Positions 5,038 through 5,651 of a stretch of 5,651 nucleotides of DNA are shown here, one piece after another (the first letter of the stretch is position 1; each line of letters begins with the position of its first letter). The stretch is from the NCBI GenBank assembly GCA_016201085.1, contig JACQDO010000069.1, positions 1 through 5,651 on the forward strand, given 5' to 3'. The stretch comes from Hyphomicrobiales bacterium. GTDB lineage: Bacteria > Pseudomonadota > Alphaproteobacteria > Rhizobiales > Xanthobacteraceae. The notes below the pieces were generated by a model. That model saw nothing but the letters and a program-made list of their open reading frames with translations, was not told the DNA's origin and did no database searches. Position numbers and translations under genes: made by a program.

Positions 5038-5651
5038 CAGGCCGCCTTGCCGCAGCGTGCGGTGTTGATCTTTTCCTGCAGCGCGGGCAGCCCCACCGCG
5101 CCGATCACCACCTCGGAGCCGATCACATAGCTCGGTGTGCCGTTGAGGCCGAGCGCCTCGGCGAGCTTGAAGGCTTCTTGCAAGGAGGCCTTCACCTCGG
5201 GGCCGGCCATGTCCTTTTCCAGTTGCGCCATGTTGAGGCCGGCTTCCTTGGCGGCGGCGAGCGCGCTTGCCTTGTTTGCCTGGCCGCGGCCGCCAAGCAG
5301 CTTTTGGTGGAAATCGAGATATTTCTTGCCGCTCTTGTCCTGCATGCGCACGGCGGTGGCGACTTGCGCGGCCTCCACCGAGCCCGGCCCGAGCACGGGG
5401 AATTCCTTGAGCACGACCTTGAGCTTGGGATCGTCCTTCAACAGCGTGAGCATGTCGCTCATGGCGCGCTTGCAGTAGCCGCAGTTGTAATCGAAGAACT
5501 CGACGAAGGTGACGTTGCCGTCCGGATTGCCGAGCACGACCTGACGCGGCGAGCTGAACAGATTCTGCGCGTTATCCTTGACCGCGGTCTTATGTTTCTC
5601 GGCTTCGGCGGCCGTCTGGCGTTTCTCCAGCTCGCTCATCGCCTCCTGCAG
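5034..5651 (-). CDS. DsbA-family periplasmic thiol-disulfide oxidoreductase, N-terminus outside the window
   Basis: This is a thioredoxin-fold protein that makes or shuffles disulfide bonds in exported proteins. Counting from the internal Met at 5639, the CXXC active site is CGYC (53-56) in FFDYNCGYCKRAM and the cis-proline loop is GTPSYVIG (Pro169). A helical insertion lies between them, followed by the C-terminal end ARCGKAAC with two more cysteines (196 and 201). The frame stays open through LQEA at the window edge. Family members usually carry a signal peptide and a helical segment ending in LQE-MSELEKRQ, so the true start is upstream. The AGGAGG just before the Met at 5639 is only two bases away and is likely coincidence, since a start there would leave no signal peptide. 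It is related to the BdbD/ScsC-like group; I cannot assign a precise name. Confidence 0.9.
   Translation of the reverse strand: MQEAMSELEKRQTAAEAEKHKTAVKDNAQNLFSSPRQVVLGNPDGNVTFVEFFDYNCGYCKRAMSDMLTLLKDDPKLKVVLKEFPVLGPGSVEAAQVATAVRMQDKSGKKYLDFHQKLLGGRGQANKASALAAAKEAGLNMAQLEKDMAGPEVKASLQEAFKLAEALGLNGTPSYVIGSEVVIGAVGLPALQEKINTARCGKAAC

Noticed and set aside
5637..5651. AGGAGG followed by ATG at 5639 as the true start of the DsbA-family gene
   Set aside because: The spacing is only two bases, the frame is open upstream, and a start here would remove the signal peptide expected of a periplasmic oxidoreductase.

Overview
The window looks like a piece of an alphaproteobacterial genome, probably Hyphomicrobiales near Bradyrhizobium, Rhodopseudomonas or other Xanthobacteraceae-type lineages. 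The reasons are high GC, strong protein-level resemblance to that group, the aroQ-accB-accC order following a DsbA-family gene, and a multi-hairpin intergenic element of a kind familiar from those genomes. This assignment is inference; no database search was possible. Every gene I can support lies on the minus strand, so the window is read from right to left.

Right part (5651 to 4264): the window opens inside a periplasmic DsbA-family thiol oxidoreductase whose signal peptide lies outside. After a gap of about 90 bases comes a toxin-antitoxin pair in higB-higA order. A perfect hyphenated palindrome, the likely HigA operator, sits between the -35 and -10 candidates of its promoter. This block is visibly lower in GC than its neighbours.

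Middle (4152 to 1993): a YbdK-type carboxylate-amine ligase (glutamate-cysteine ligase family 2) follows. Then come aroQ (type II 3-dehydroquinate dehydratase, shikimate pathway) and accB (biotin carboxyl carrier protein), two bases apart. AroQ carries Thr where the family usually has a conserved active-site His.

Left part (1992 to 1): accB and accC are separated by a 213-base spacer filled with nested inverted repeats. accC (biotin carboxylase subunit of acetyl-CoA carboxylase) is broken as sequenced by an 83-base imperfect tandem duplication at the ATP-binding glycine loop. Removing one copy restores a 451-residue protein with every catalytic residue present. The two copies differ only at two synonymous positions, which points to two allelic haplotypes joined by an assembler rather than to true gene decay. 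The window ends inside a DUF1622 membrane protein gene starting 21 bases after accC.

AccB and AccC together carry out the first half-reaction of fatty acid synthesis (ATP-dependent carboxylation of biotin on AccB). AroQ is a housekeeping companion in the same operon. higBA and the carboxylate-amine ligase look like an accessory insertion between dsbA and aroQ. I found no RNA gene, CRISPR array, transposase or clearly new defence system.
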